DNA from: Incurvaria masculella
Lineage: Eukaryota > Arthropoda > Insecta > Lepidoptera > Incurvariidae
Length of the DNA stretch: 64,000 nucleotides
NCBI GenBank assembly: GCA_946894095.1
Contig: OX335655.1
Location: forward strand, 10,788,001 to 10,852,000
Reading direction: 5' to 3'
The position numbers and the translations under genes were made by a program. The notes beneath the pieces are model-generated. The model saw only the letters and a list, made by a program, of their open reading frames with translations, was not told the DNA's origin and ran no database searches. Shown one piece after another: positions 43,601 to 55,382 of this stretch. The stretch's first letter is position 1. Each line of letters opens with the position of its first letter.

Positions 43601-43756
43601 AAAATTTTAAATGTTCAAATGAGATATAAGACTTTTTAATCCTTTAAAAATTACTTTTTGTTAAAATATCCGACACGTGACAGCCGGTTTCGAATCCGCT
43701 TGCGAATGTATCGTCATCACACAAAGATATATTAAGTAACATTCCAAATATATTTT

Positions 43757-43912
43757 TTTATGCAACCTGACATGGATAGCAGCCACACAACTACCGTCAT
43801 GATATTAGCCCAATACACCATATTCCCGAAGGAATTAGATGCCATGCCTTTATGAGCACGGCTACATTGAACTGGGTGGAAAGCACGGACAATTTATATT
43901 TCTCTTTAAATT
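43757..43912 (-). mobile_element. SINE 3'-body fragment
   Basis: Contains cctgacatggatagcagcca, gtcatgatattagcccaata, cgaaggaattagatgccatg and ctacattgaactgggtggaa, the reverse of the SINE 3' half. It stops before the promoter head. Confidence 0.75.
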
Positions 43913-44614
43913 GTTTCGTAGAAAAAGACATTTAACGTTTGTTTTATATTACACACGTATGTAAAAAAAAGTTCACTATCAAATAAAAACACTTTAAATA
44001 TTTTGATTAATCAGTAGCAAGAGTTGATTTTTAATTTAAAATTATTTATTTAAATATTTCTTGATGTTAAAGTAATGGCTGCAACAGGCATCCTTGGAGA
44101 AAAGAGACCATACAGAAAGAAGGAAAAGAGAAAGAGAGAAGCAAGGAGTAGTGTTATGTGGACGTTACCCGGTTTTCCGTCATATAATCACATTTTCTCT
44201 ATGGAAAGCCAGCCAATCCAGTGCCACACAGTCCAAGTAGCTGCGAAATGTGCTCCCAAAATGCGTTCGCCAAGTCAATTCACGTCACGCAAACCCTCCA
44301 ATACGAATGCGATTATGTTTGCGTGTGCTATATAAGTTTAAGTTGGGTTGGTAGTCTTAGAAAATTGCCGACAGCGGTTTTCATGGTGCGCTAGATGGTA
44401 CACCCCCTATCTTTTTTACCCGACTACGGCGGAAAGGAAGGTTATGTTTTAGACATAGATTCATTTTAGCCAATATGTTTTATCGTAGATTCTAATTGTG
44501 CCTGGCAATTTAAATATATTGCGACGACCGCGTCTGTTTGCCGAACCTATATGACGCGCACTCGCTCGCAGTCACCTAGCCGCCTCGTCGGAAGACTATT
44601 CAACGCGATGCTCT
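43913..44614. other. No supported gene
   Basis: A + strand frame at 44075-44335 begins with a Lys/Arg-rich segment but has no known motif or splice site. The rest is AT-rich. Confidence 0.3.
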
Positions 44615-44785
44615 GGAGCCCTACTACGAACAGTATCGCCTGTCAAAAATGTTGTATGCGTTTGACAGTCGGTATCGAAAGCGCGGTCGATACCATCTGT
44701 CAAACGCATACAATATTTTTGACAGGCGATATCGCCTTCTCGATAGCGCTTGGTCTATAGCGTTCGTAATAGAGGCCCTGGTCAG
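44615..44785. mobile_element. Fold-back element with strong core hairpin
   Basis: The core arm 44639-44668 (cctgtcaaaaatgttgtatg then cgtttgacag) is repeated in reverse at 44697-44726 with one mismatch. Flanking ggagccctactacgaac and its complement gttcgtaatagaggccc extend the symmetry. The spacer is about 28 bp. Confidence 0.7.
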
Positions 44786-45594
44786 CACCTGAATGCGATG
44801 TTCTGATGATCGAGGGAGGAATGTTTGAGCGAGCCTGCGTGAGATTTTTGGAAGGGAATAGCTAATAATGTTGTGTATTTTCTTTACTTTCTTTTTTTGT
44901 GAAACTACATTTTAAGAATGGCCCGGGTATCAGGCACGAAATAAAAATTAAAACAAAACTGTAACCCGACTAAAAGGTAAGAAACAAATAGGGCGCTGTT
45001 GCATATGATTACTCAAAGAAACAATGATATCAAGCAGCGCCTACCTTGTTTCCAAACTTTAAGTCGGGTTAAATTTTTTTTAACTTGTTTTTTATTGATC
45101 CGATGTATTCGGATCAATAAAACCCACGACAGCCTACTGAAAAATGCCACGCCAGTTGTATTCTTAAAAATACCAAAAGCAAAACATTATATTTAAAATC
45201 GCTAGGTTACCTGCAGCTCGCAGCCCTAGGTCTGGTTCTATCCGGTACGCGAAGGTAGACTTTTGCCCCGGTCGGTAATTGGACGGGTGCTGCATTAGGC
45301 GATGCATGCCGATCCGCAATATGAGATTATCAGCCATCTCGCTGCGCCAGCTTTATGCATCCCATTATAATGCGGAGCCGCTGCAGTTTGATTTTGTGGG
45401 ATGCGCTACAGCGGGAGGTAATGCCAGAGACAGACCCCAATAATCGATCATTCTCGCACGCAGCTAATGCGCGACTTAACATTTTTGAAACTGATTTATG
45501 AATGTGGACATTTATTAACGGGGATGATAATTTACATGAAAATTGAACTTTTTAGATTACAGCGGTCGTTGAACATGTTTTAAATTTTTTTCGG
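44786..45594. other. No supported gene
   Basis: No gene is supported. A short frame at 44999-45196 has no known motif. Confidence 0.3.
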
Positions 45595-45780
45595 CTTTTC
45601 ACGCGGCAGGAGGAGACATTCTCCGACGTTTCGAGTCGATCGTTCAGCCGTTCGTACGCAACCGACGACTGTCGCCTGCGTCCGAGTCATCTGCTGCGTA
45701 CGAAAGTGGCGGCTGCCTCCTTGACAACGAGCTGAATAGCTCTAAACGTCGGAGAATGTCTCCTCCCGCGGCGTGAAAAG
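45595..45780. mobile_element. Fold-back element, GC-rich
   Basis: The arm 45595-45632 (cttttcacgcggcaggagga, gacattctccgacgttt) is repeated in reverse at 45744-45780. A second inverted pair inside (cagccgttcgtacgca / tgcgtacgaaagtggcggctg) extends the stem to nearly the full length. Confidence 0.7.
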
Positions 45781-46074
45781 ACGTAAAATAAGTTTCAAAC
45801 ATGCAAATTGAAGTTGAAATTTTTAATGTTGTTACTAACTAATTAGTTCATATCTCGGACGAACTTATTGTCACGAGACGGTGGTTTTGGTCAACCATAC
45901 CTTCATATACGAAAGGATTATTACAAATATTTTACTATTTTGGTTGGGTAAAGAACCTAAAAAATGTATACTTGGTTTCCAATAACTAGCGTACTACTAC
46001 TACTCTAATAAATTGGTTAATACATTGAAGAGCTATCTATAAGCATATACGTTTTTATGTTATCGTACATGGTA
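45781..46074. other. No feature
   Basis: AT-rich, nothing recognised. Confidence 0.3.
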
Positions 46075-46275
46075 CTGCCATGATTCAGTCCAATACACCT
46101 AAATAGTAATTCTCATTCCCATGAAATGCACAGCTTCATGGAAGAAAAAGGATTTTTTTTTCTATACCATTCTTTTAACTACCATATTTTGATCAAATGC
46201 GTTGGGGTACGAACCCGTATGGAGGGGAGAACTACAGTGTTACATGGATTCCGAACCATGGAACAGCTGACATTA
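46075..46275 (-). mobile_element. Degenerate SINE copy
   Basis: Recognisable words are ctgccatgattcagtccaat, ggtacgaacccgtatggagg, agaactacagtgttacatgg and ccgaaccatggaacagctga, in the order expected for a reverse-strand SINE. The middle is scrambled by deletions. Confidence 0.55.
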
Positions 46276-46473
46276 TTGTAATGGGTACTCTTCCTGTAAT
46301 ACTGAAACAGACATTTCATTTTGCTTTTGAAGGAACCAATACATACAAACGCCGGACTCTTCAAGCAGACTCGGAGAACTTCGCTCGCTTCGCTCTCTCG
46401 TTCAAATTGAGTTTTTAAGTCCCTAAATAAAATTTAAGAACTTAATCAATCTTGCCGATATATTCGTTATATC

Positions 46474-46521
46474 CAAACATTCGTATTCAGAGTGAGCAGT
46501 CGCTCACTCTGATACAAATGT
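46474..46521. repeat. Short perfect-type hairpin
   Basis: aaacattcgtattcagagtg then ag is followed after six bases by ctcactctgatacaaatgttt. The stem is about 21 bp with two mismatches. Confidence 0.6.
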
Positions 46522-46698
46522 TTAATACGGGTGTTATCGCCGGACTAAATAGCACTTTGTATGGTTAGTCCGGTGCTAGTCCGCGTACCTACTAAATTTT
46601 GACAATTCGTTTTGAATACGACTGTAAGAAGCATTGTTACAGGTTAGAGGAAAAGTAAATATTGAACTGTACGCCAGATGCCGCGCTTAGGTCCGCCC

Positions 46699-47056
46699 GT
46701 AAGCACCTGAAAATTTCGCCTCCCATACAAACGTAGTTTACTAATGATTTGAAAACCACTGTTCCAACTTACTTGACATTTGGTATCTAATATTAGGCTA
46801 CAAATATCTGTGTCTGTATGCCTTTGTTTTTTTCGGTAAATGTATTCTAGGTCAAACCACAGAGAAACCAAATTTCGTATGAAGATTTTCTTTTTGCATT
46901 CATTTCATTCGGTTTGGATTTTTCAAAAAAACAAAAGCATGCAGACACAGATATTTGTTACCTGATATTAGATATTAAATATCAATTTAATTGGAATAAC
47001 GTTTTCCAAATGATTAGTAAACTACGTTTGTATGGGGAGCATAGCTTACGGGCCGT
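46699..47056. mobile_element. Palindromic element at the left edge of the duplication
   Basis: The left arm (about 46699-46835: cctcccatacaaacgtagtt, actaatgatttgaaaa, gacatttggtatctaatatt, tatctgtgtctgtatgcctt) is repeated in reverse at about 46925-47056. The arms are about 80% alike. The duplicated copy at 51162 keeps only the inner part of its left arm, because the duplication breakpoint falls inside this palindrome. Confidence 0.7.
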
Positions 47057-47405
47057 TCTTAACGTAAAAAAACAAAGCCACGTAATATTCGATTTTTTTA
47101 TGTCAAATATCATTATACTAGCTGCGGTACCCGGCTCCGCTCGGGTCCATGTCGTTTTAGACTGATGTCTAGCTGAATTATTTCCTAGATAAAAAGTAGC
47201 CCTTAAGCCTGTAAGGCTAGTCGAAAAGACTGGTCAATAACGATGTAATTTATTTGCTACTTTTTTATCATAATGGGTGGGGCCGATATAGCTTAATATC
47301 TGAGGTACCTGGCTCCGCTCGGGTCAATGTCGTTTTGGGCTGATGTCGGACTGTAACACAAAGGGCTGGCCCAAAAGGCTAGTCGAACTACATTACTAAC
47401 AGAAG

Positions 47406-48974
47406 ATTCTGTTCAGTCTATGTATCCAACCAATAATAAAAAAATTGAACTCGGAACTTAATTTATGGTACCTAGACGATGGCGTGCTATGCGGAAAGGC
47501 CAATACAGTCATTGAAGATGTAGACTCCATTATCTCAAAATTTCAAGAAATCGGCTTAACACTTAACGCGATCAAGTGCGAAGTGTATTTTTTAGATAAA
47601 GTCTCAAATAATCAAAAAGAAGAAATTGTCCTTAATCTGCAAAACGCCACACCAAAAATTACCGTTCTGAAAAAAAGCGAGCTATATTTACTGGGAGCAC
47701 GCCTATTAGAGGAGGGATTTGAGAGTCTATTAGAGGCAAAATCTGTTGTTATAGATATGTATACCGAACGCCTTAAAAATATTAACATGCATATGGCTAT
47801 CTTCCTTTTGAGATATTGTTTTTATATTCCCAAACTTACCTATTTTTTAAGAACGAGCCGAATTTATAAGTTTTCAGGTAGCATTTTGCGTTTAGATAGC
47901 AGTTTAAAACAGCGTGTCAATACTTTGCTAAACACGAGGCTGCAGGAACCTGCCTGGGACCAAATATCACTCCCAATTAAGTGTGGCGGGACCGGCATTC
48001 GTTTAGTTGGAGACGTGGCGCTGCCAGCCTTCATATCCTCAACCCACTGCACATCTGATCTCGTCGGTAGTATTCTTTCTCCGTCACTCTGTGACAACGA
48101 GACCATGTACATGGGTGAGGCTATTGAGGCATGGACGTTGTTGTGTCCAGATGAACAAACGCCGGCATCCGTCAAAGTTCAAAAGAGCTGGGATAGGCCC
48201 CTAATCAAAAAATCATTAAATACTCTCTTGCTCGAAGGTAGTGATACTGACCGCGCCCGCATACTTGCTGCTTCAAAACGGGAGTCCGGTGCCGGGATGG
48301 AAGCTTATCCATCTGCCCATCTTGGCACACTCTTTGACAATAACTCATTCCGTATAGCCTTTTGCTTTCGCTTCGGAGCCAATATATGCGAGCCCCACAC
48401 ATGTGTGTGTGGCGCCGCCGTAGAGGCAACTGGCCACCACGGCTTATCGTGCCAAAGGAGTGCGGGCAGGTTTTCCCGGCACACAGCCCTCAATCAAATT
48501 TTGAAGCGCTCCTTGGCATCGGTCAATATCCCCAGTATCCTGGAACCGCCGGGAATCTTTAGGGACGACGGTAAGAGGCCCGACGGAATGAGTCTCCTGC
48601 CGTGGAAGCAAGGCAAGGCCCTCATTTGGGACGCGACCTGCGTGGACACCCTCGCTCCGAGCCACATACAGGGCTCGAGTAGAGAGGCAGGTTTTGCGGC
48701 CGCAAAGGCCGAAAGTCATAAACATCGCAAGTATAGTAATTGCTCGGCGAACTATGAACTTTCGGTCTTTGCGGTTGAGACACTTGGCCCTTGGAGCAAG
48801 GACGCAGTCGCGCTTTCTACCGACATCGAAAAACTTTTGATAGAAGCTTCGGGCGACCTTCGAGCAGGAGCGTTCTTTAAGCAGCGCATAAGCCAGGCGA
48901 TACAGCGGGGAAACGCTGCCTCCGTTATGGGGACAATGTCATCGGTCCCCATGGAAGAATATTTTAATTTGTGA
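47406..48974 (+). pseudogene. 5'-truncated retrotransposon gene: RT palm end plus RLE-like domain (unit 1)
   Basis: The open frame runs from after a stop at 47397 to TGA at 48972-48974. No ATG is near the start; homology-like sequence already begins with LFSLCIQPIIK before the codon at 47445. Counting from 47445: RT motif C is WYLDD at 8-12. GGTG is at 181-184. A Cys-His knuckle is C320-x-C322...H331/H332...C336. RH follows at 345-346, EP at 367-368, then KRPD at 377-380 and WDAT at 395-398 (PD-x15-D). The C-x-C-H-C / RH / PD...D order is that of restriction-like endonucleases of R2-type non-LTR retrotransposons. The RT fingers and most of the palm are missing, so it cannot be active. The frame is otherwise undamaged. 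Confidence 0.75.
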
Positions 48975-49009
48975 TTATAATTTTTAGTTTCTTAACATTT
49001 TATCAAATA

Positions 49010-49015
49010 AATTTT
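49010..49015 (+). terminator. Poly(A) signal of the RT fragment (unit 1)
   Basis: Around 49007-49016, atcaaataaattttc supplies AATAAA about 30 nt after the TGA. It is followed by ccttaaaaaagaag, which may be the retroelement's A-rich end. Confidence 0.45.
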
Positions 49016-49184
49016 CATTCTACCTTAAAAAAGAAGACTAAACAATGTATCACCAAAAAAAAAACTGGATCAAATTCCGTTGAGCCGATGTGGCATGAAT
49101 GAATAAGAAAACATCCAAATACTGCCATTTATAAATTCAGTGGAAATAATTTACTTACCGCCGCGCCGGGACGATCCTGCACTG

Positions 49185-49345
49185 ACACTACTACACATTG
49201 CCATGGACGGACAACACGGACAATTTTTATTGCCGCTTCGACCATCTATCATTCAGTGCGATGGTACGTAACAACTCAGGCGGGATTCACCCTACAACCT
49301 ATTTTGTAAGAAAGGGGAGCTAATTTTTTACGTGGATTCCGTACC
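49185..49345 (-). mobile_element. SINE fragment inside the Helitron (unit 1)
   Basis: Contains ccatggacggacaacacgga, ttgccgcttcgaccatctat, cagtgcgatggtacgtaaca and acgtggattccgtaccacaa, in reverse orientation. The head and the 3' tip are missing. Confidence 0.65.
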
Positions 49346-50975
49346 ACAACCAGCCTTAACATCGAAAACGGCCACCCATCCTTACCACGACCGCGCCCAT
49401 AGGTCCTGTACGTAGATGCAGTCCACATTATAATCGAGTGAGCAATTCGTAAGTTATGAGCCTTTAATCGCACCAGTCACCCCTCTCGTGGTTTAAAGTG
49501 ATGTAGGTACTCTGCCAATTTTCACATGCAGGAGCAGTCCACTTATTGTTTTGTTATAAATGTGTAACCCTCTGTTCTCACTGCTCTGGTAAGTTAGCGT
49601 GATGTTAAGTAGCCTATACGGCTAGACTTAGATGCAAACCTCATCTAAATCGGGTAATTAGTTCTCATGTTATAAGCATTTCATACTACTGGTCACCTCT
49701 CTGGTAATTTAGCGTGATGCTTAGTAGCCCTAAAATTGCGAAAATAAATCGAGCTATACGTAGCAGGTACAATTATGTAGCATCAATATTGGATGAACCA
49801 TACAAATTGTCATCCCCTATATCACCCCCTTCATAGTGACAAATAAATTGCATCGTTGTAATCAGATTGTGTGAAGAACCACCTTGCTGGCCAAAGAGTG
49901 CTCGACGGAGCATCATAACGCTGTCCTTCAGTCCCCTTTCTTTGCCCGTCCGCTTAACGCAGAACAGGCAGGTAATGCACCCGTTCTCAGCCGACACTTA
50001 AAAATAAAAGCCATCCGACCCTGTTGATCCTTTATTTATAGGGTCGGTAGACTATGAAATCTACTCCATACCTATATATTTCCCCCAAAGTCCCCCGGGG
50101 TCGTTCAAACATGGGGTGAAGGAGAACCTGGCCGGCCGGATGATTTTCGTATCCCCCGTGAAAGTTCGAAATGCCGCGCTTGGCTTGGTACTTATCTACC
50201 AAACAAAAAATAAGAAACCATTCAACTGAAACCGTAATATCTTAACAATACGCCTTTAAACAATCAACCTAAAAAGCCCAAACAAATGCCTGTAGCTAAG
50301 ACACGGCTGTCGCTAAGTTAGCATACCGCGCGGGTTGGTTAAAACAATACAAAGAATTTACGTAAAAAAAAAATTTGGGAAATTTGCGGAGAATTGGCCA
50401 ATCCGTAGGGAATTTAGTTGTTTTGGCCACATGACCTTTTTTTCCTTGCTCGTTCGAAAAATATTACGAACATTGAAGCAATCGGGGCAACTTTGGATTT
50501 CATCTTCTGCCGAAAGTTGTTCGGACGGCCGTCGACTGCACGACCTTTTTTTGCTCATTCGAAATGTTCAATGAAAATTTGGTTCTTGTTCCGGATTTTT
50601 ACAGAATTCCGGGAATCCTATGAACGTTTTTGGGTAATTGGGGGAGTGGTTATCGGCAACGCTGGTCGCTGTTCGCGCTTAGGTCCCTTCGGCTCTAATC
50701 GGCAATACTCGGTCCTCTTCGGGTGGCCACCGCCGTCTTGGCCCTCGCCGCGCCATTATTTCGTTTTCGCTCCGCGCCCTCTGACTATTTTTCTTTTTTG
50801 TTCGGCTTATAAGGGTCGTTACGTGATGCCTATAGCCTTCCTCAAGAATTAGGCTATCGAATGTAAACATATTTTTTCAAACCTGACTGGTAGTTCCAGA
50901 GATTAGAGCGTTCAAACGACCAAAAAACAAAAAAACTAAGAAACAAACTCTTCAGCTTTATTATATTAGTATAGA
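49346..50975. other. Helitron interior, no gene (unit 1)
   Basis: Includes short direct repeats (ctctggtaagttagcgtgat at 49583 and ctctggtaatttagcgtgat near 49698), the 50095-50190 fragment related to 30893, and the conserved Helitron 5' region from 50650. The frames at 50335-50870 overlap on both strands and are not genes. Confidence 0.45.
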
Positions 50976-51156
50976 TTAGCTCGAGTTAAGTGGTCACAAT
51001 TAACTTGCTCTGCGGACGGTACTGTTTATATTGATACGCATGTGTCGCACACGCTACAGACACAGCAGCGAAGTGAAACTACATTACTTGAGAAGTAATT
51101 TGGACACTTCCTGTAAGCCTGAAGACGAAGCATATATGTACATAGCAGGCCGGGAG

Positions 51157-51161
51157 CACTG
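51157..51161. other. Five-base filler at the duplication junction
   Basis: Unit 1 ends gcaggccgggag. The bases cactg follow, and then unit 2 begins accactgttcc. The filler repeats the cactg found just inside unit 2, so it looks templated. No homology longer than a few bases exists between the unit ends. Confidence 0.7.
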
Positions 51162-51812
51162 ACCACTGTTCCAACTTACTTGACATTTGGTATCTAATAT
51201 TAGGCTACAAATATCTGTGTCTGTATGCCTTTGTTTTTTTCGGTAAATGTATTCTGGGTCAAACCACAGAGAAACCAAATTTCGTATGAAGATTTTCTTT
51301 TTGCATTCATTTCATTCGGTTTGGATTTTTCAAAAAAACAAAAGCATGCAGACACAGATATTTGTTACCTGATATTAGATATTAAATATCAATTTAATTG
51401 GAATAACGTTTTCCAAATGATTAGTAAACTACGTTTGTATGGGGAGCATAGCTTACGGGCCGTTCTTAACGTAAAAAAACAAAGCCACGTAATATTCGAT
51501 TTTTTTATGTCAAATATCATTATACTAGCTGCGGTACCCGGCTCCGCTCGGGTCCATGTCGTTTTAGACTGATGTCTAGCTGAATTATTTCCTAGATAAA
51601 AAGTAGCCCTTAAGCCTGTAAGGCTAGTCGAAAAGACTGGTCAATAACGATGTAATTTATTTGCTACTTTTTTATCATAATGGGTGGGGCCGATATAGCT
51701 TAATATCTGAGGTACCTGGCTCCGCTCGGGTCAATGTCGTTTTGGGCTGATGTCGGACTGTAACACAAAGGGCTGGCCCAAAAGGCTAGTCGAACTACAT
51801 TACTAACAGAAG

Positions 51813-53381
51813 ATTCTGTTCAGTCTATGTATCCAACCAATAATAAAAAAATTGAACTCGGAACTTAATTTATGGTACCTAGACGATGGCGTGCTATGCG
51901 GAAAGGCCAATACAGTCATTGAAGATGTAGACTCCATTATCTCAAAATTTCAAGAAATCGGCTTAACACTTAACGCGATCAAGTGCGAAGTGTATTTTTT
52001 AGATAAAGTCTCAAATAATCAAAAAGAAGAAATTGTCCTTAATCTGCAAAACGCCACACCAAAAATTACCGTTCTGAAAAAAAGCGAGCTATATTTACTG
52101 GGAGCACGCCTATTAGAGGAGGGATTTGAGAGTCTATTAGAGGCAAAATCTGTTGTTATAGATATGTATACCGAACGCCTTAAAAATATTAACATGCATA
52201 TGGCTATCTTCCTTTTGAGATATTGTTTTTATATTCCCAAACTTACCTATTTTTTAAGAACGAGCCGAATTTATAAGTTTTCAGGTAGCATTTTGCGTTT
52301 AGATAGCAGTTTAAAACAGCGTGTCAATACTTTGCTAAACACGAGGCTGCAGGAACCTGCCTGGGACCAAATATCACTCCCAATTAAGTGTGGCGGGACC
52401 GGCATTCGTTTAGTTGGAGACGTGGCGCTGCCAGCCTTCATATCCTCAACCCACTGCACATCTGATCTCGTCGGTAGTATTCTTTCTCCGTCACTCTGTG
52501 ACAACGAGACCATGTACATGGGTGAGGCTATTGAGGCATGGACGTTGTTGTGTCCAGATGAACAAACGCCGGCATCCGTCAAAGTTCAAAAGAGCTGGGA
52601 TAGGCCCCTAATCAAAAAATCATTAAATACTCTCTTGCTCGAAGGTAGTGATACTGACCGCGCCCGCATACTTGCTGCTTCAAAACGGGAGTCCGGTGCC
52701 GGGATGGAAGCTTATCCATCTGCCCATCTTGGCACACTCTTTGACAATAACTCATTCCGTATAGCCTTTTGCTTTCGCTTCGGAGCCAATATATGCGAGC
52801 CCCACACATGTGTGTGTGGCGCCGCCGTAGAGGCAACTGGCCACCACGGCTTATCGTGCCAAAGGAGTGCGGGCAGGTTTTCCCGGCACACAGCCCTCAA
52901 TCAAATTTTGAAGCGCTCCTTGGCATCGGTCAATATCCCCAGTATCCTGGAACCGCCGGGAATCTTTAGGGACGACGGTAAGAGGCCCGACGGAATGAGT
53001 CTCCTGCCGTGGAAGCAAGGCAAGGCCCTCATTTGGGACGCGACCTGCGTGGACACCCTCGCTCCGAGCCACATACAGGGCTCGAGTAGAGAGGCAGGTT
53101 TTGCGGCCGCAAAGGCCGAAAGTCATAAACATCGCAAGTATAGTAATTGCTCGGCGAACTATGAACTTTCGGTCTTTGCGGTTGAGACACTTGGCCCTTG
53201 GAGCAAGGACGCAGTCGCGCTTTCTACCGACATCGAAAAACTTTTGATAGAAGCTTCGGGCGACCTTCGAGCAGGAGCGTTCTTTAAGCAGCGCATAAGC
53301 CAGGCGATACAGCGGGGAAACGCTGCCTCCGTTATGGGGACAATGTCATCGGTCCCCATGGAAGAATATTTTAATTTGTGA
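51813..53381 (+). pseudogene. 5'-truncated RT plus RLE-like gene fragment (unit 2)
   Basis: The 509 codons from 51852 translate identically to unit 1. It has the same lack of ATG, the same YLDD, Cys-His, RH and PD...D positions, and the same TGA. The absence of any coding difference is consistent with a very young duplication, so it gives no evidence about selection. Confidence 0.75.
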
Positions 53382-53591
53382 TTATAATTTTTAGTTTCTT
53401 AACATTTTATCAAATAAATTTTCATTCTACCTTAAAAAAGAAGACTAAACAATGTATCACCAAAAAAAAAACTGGATCAAATTCCGTTGAGCCGATGTGG
53501 CATGAATGAATAAGAAAACATCCAAATACTGCCATTTATAAATTCAGTGGAAATAATTTACTTACCGCCGCGCCGGGACGATCCTGCACTG

Positions 53592-53752
53592 ACACTACTA
53601 CACATTGCCATGGACGGACAACACGGACAATTTTTATTGCCGCTTCGACCATCTATCATTCAGTGCGATGGTACGTAACAACTCAGGCGGGATTCACCCT
53701 ACAACCTATTTTGTAAGAAAGGGGAGCTAATTTTTTACGTGGATTCCGTACC
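53592..53752 (-). mobile_element. SINE fragment inside the Helitron (unit 2)
   Basis: Duplicate of the fragment at 49185-49345. Confidence 0.65.
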
Positions 53753-55382
53753 ACAACCAGCCTTAACATCGAAAACGGCCACCCATCCTTACCACGACCG
53801 CGCCCATAGGTCCTGTACGTAGATGCAGTCCACATTATAATCGAGTGAGCAATTCGTAAGTTATGAGCCTTTAATCGCACCAGTCACCCCTCTCGTGGTT
53901 TAAAGTGATGTAGGTACTCTGCCAATTTTCACATGCAGGAGCAGTCCACTTATTGTTTTGTTATAAATGTGTAGCCCTCTGTTCTCACTGCTCTGGTAAG
54001 TTAGCGTGATGTTAAGTAGCCTATACGGCTAGACTTAGATGCAAACCTCATCTAAATCGGGTAATTAGTTCTCATGTTATAAGCATTTCATACTACTGGT
54101 CACCTCTCTGGTAATTTAGCGTGATGCTTAGTAGCCCTAAAATTGCGAAAATAAATCGAGCTATACGTAGCAGGTACAATTATGTAGCATCAATATTGGA
54201 TGAACCATACAAATTGTCATCCCCTATATCACCCCCTTCATAGTGACAAATAAATTGCATCGTTGTAATCAGATTGTGTGAAGAACCACCTTGCTGGCCA
54301 AAGAGTGCTCGACGGAGCATCATAACGCTGTCCTTCAGTCCCCTTTCTTTGCCCGTCCGCTTAACGCAGAACAGGCAGGTAATGCACCCGTTCTCAGCCG
54401 ACACTTAAAAATAAAAGCCATCCGACCCTGTTGATCCTTTATTTATAGGGTCGGTAGACTATGAAATCTACTCCATACCTATATATTTCCCCCAAAGTCC
54501 CCCGGGGTCGTTCAAACATGGGGTGAAGGAGAACCTGGCCGGCCGGATGATTTTCGTATCCCCCGTGAAAGTTCGAAATGCCGCGCTTGGCTTGGTACTT
54601 ATCTACCAAACAAAAAATAAGAAACCATTCAACTGAAACCGTAATATCTTAACAATACGCCTTTAAACAATCAACCTAAAAAGCCCAAACAAATGCCTGT
54701 AGCTAAGACACGGCTGTCGCTAAGTTAGTATACCGCGCGGGTTGGTTAAAACAATACAAAGAATTTACGTAAAAAAAAAATTTGGGAAATTTGCGGAGAA
54801 TTGGCCAATCCGTAGGGAATTTAGTTGTTTTGGCCACATGACCTTTTTTTCCTTGCTCGTTCGAAAAATATTACGAACATTGAAGCAATCGGGGCAACTT
54901 TGGATTTCATCTTCTGCCGAAAGTTGTTCGGACGGCCGTCGACTGCACGACCTTTTTTTGCTCATTCGAAATGTTCAATGAAAATTTGGTTCTTGTTCCG
55001 GATTTTTACAGAATTCCGGGAATCCTATGAACGTTTTTGGGTAATTGGGGGAGTGGTTATCGGCAACGCTGGTCGCTGTTCGCGCTTAGGTCCCTTCGGC
55101 TCTAATCGGCAATACTCGGTCCTCTTCGGGTGGCCACCGCCGTCTTGGCCCTCGCCGCGCCATTATTTCGTTTTCGCTCCGCGCCCTCTGACTATTTTTC
55201 TTTTTTGTTCGGCTTATAAGGGTCGTTACGTGATGCCTATAGCCTTCCTCAAGAATTAGGCTATCGAATGTAAACATATTTTTTCAAACCTGACTGGTAG
55301 TTCCAGAGATTAGAGCGTTCAAACGACCAAAAAACAAAAAAACTAAGAAACAAACTCTTCAGCTTTATTATATTAGTATAGA
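53753..55382. other. Helitron interior, no gene (unit 2)
   Basis: Duplicate of 49346-50975, with two of the observed base changes. Confidence 0.45.

Larger units (their letters stand above)
47118..50975 (-). mobile_element. Helitron, 3858 bp, carrying an RT fragment (unit 1)
   Basis: On the - strand the 5' end is A|TCtatactaatataataaag near 50975 and the 3' end is ggagccgggtaccgcagCTAG|T at 47118, between A and T. The 5' region (tacattcgatagcctaattc, ttgaggaaggctataggc) is of the common insect Helitron type. A second, partial 3'-end-like block (gaggtacctggctccgctcg) lies at 47302-47325. It encodes no Rep/helicase. Its inner part holds the RT gene fragment (+ strand) and a SINE fragment. It is non-autonomous, unusually large, and may have captured or been invaded by these. 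Confidence 0.75.
46755..51156 (+). repeat. Tandem segmental duplication, unit 1 (4402 bp)
   Basis: This block is repeated at 51162-55563 with a constant offset of 4407. I found three differences, all transitions (46849 A to G, 49567 A to G, 50322 C to T). I did not compare every base by computer. It contains part of a palindrome, a complete Helitron, an RT gene fragment and a SINE fragment. The two units are separated by five bases (51157-51161, cactg). Confidence 0.9.
51525..55382 (-). mobile_element. Helitron, 3858 bp (unit 2)
   Basis: This has the same termini and flanks as the copy at 47118-50975, offset by 4407. The shared flanks show that it arose by duplication of DNA, not by a second Helitron insertion. 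Confidence 0.75.

Noticed and set aside
47864..48952. Several reverse and shifted frames over the RT gene
   Set aside because: They are shadows of the strongly biased coding frame on the + strand.
50335..50870. Overlapping frames at 50335-50870 (and the copies at 54742-55277)
   Set aside because: They lie in the non-coding 5' region of a Helitron and are open on both strands by chance.
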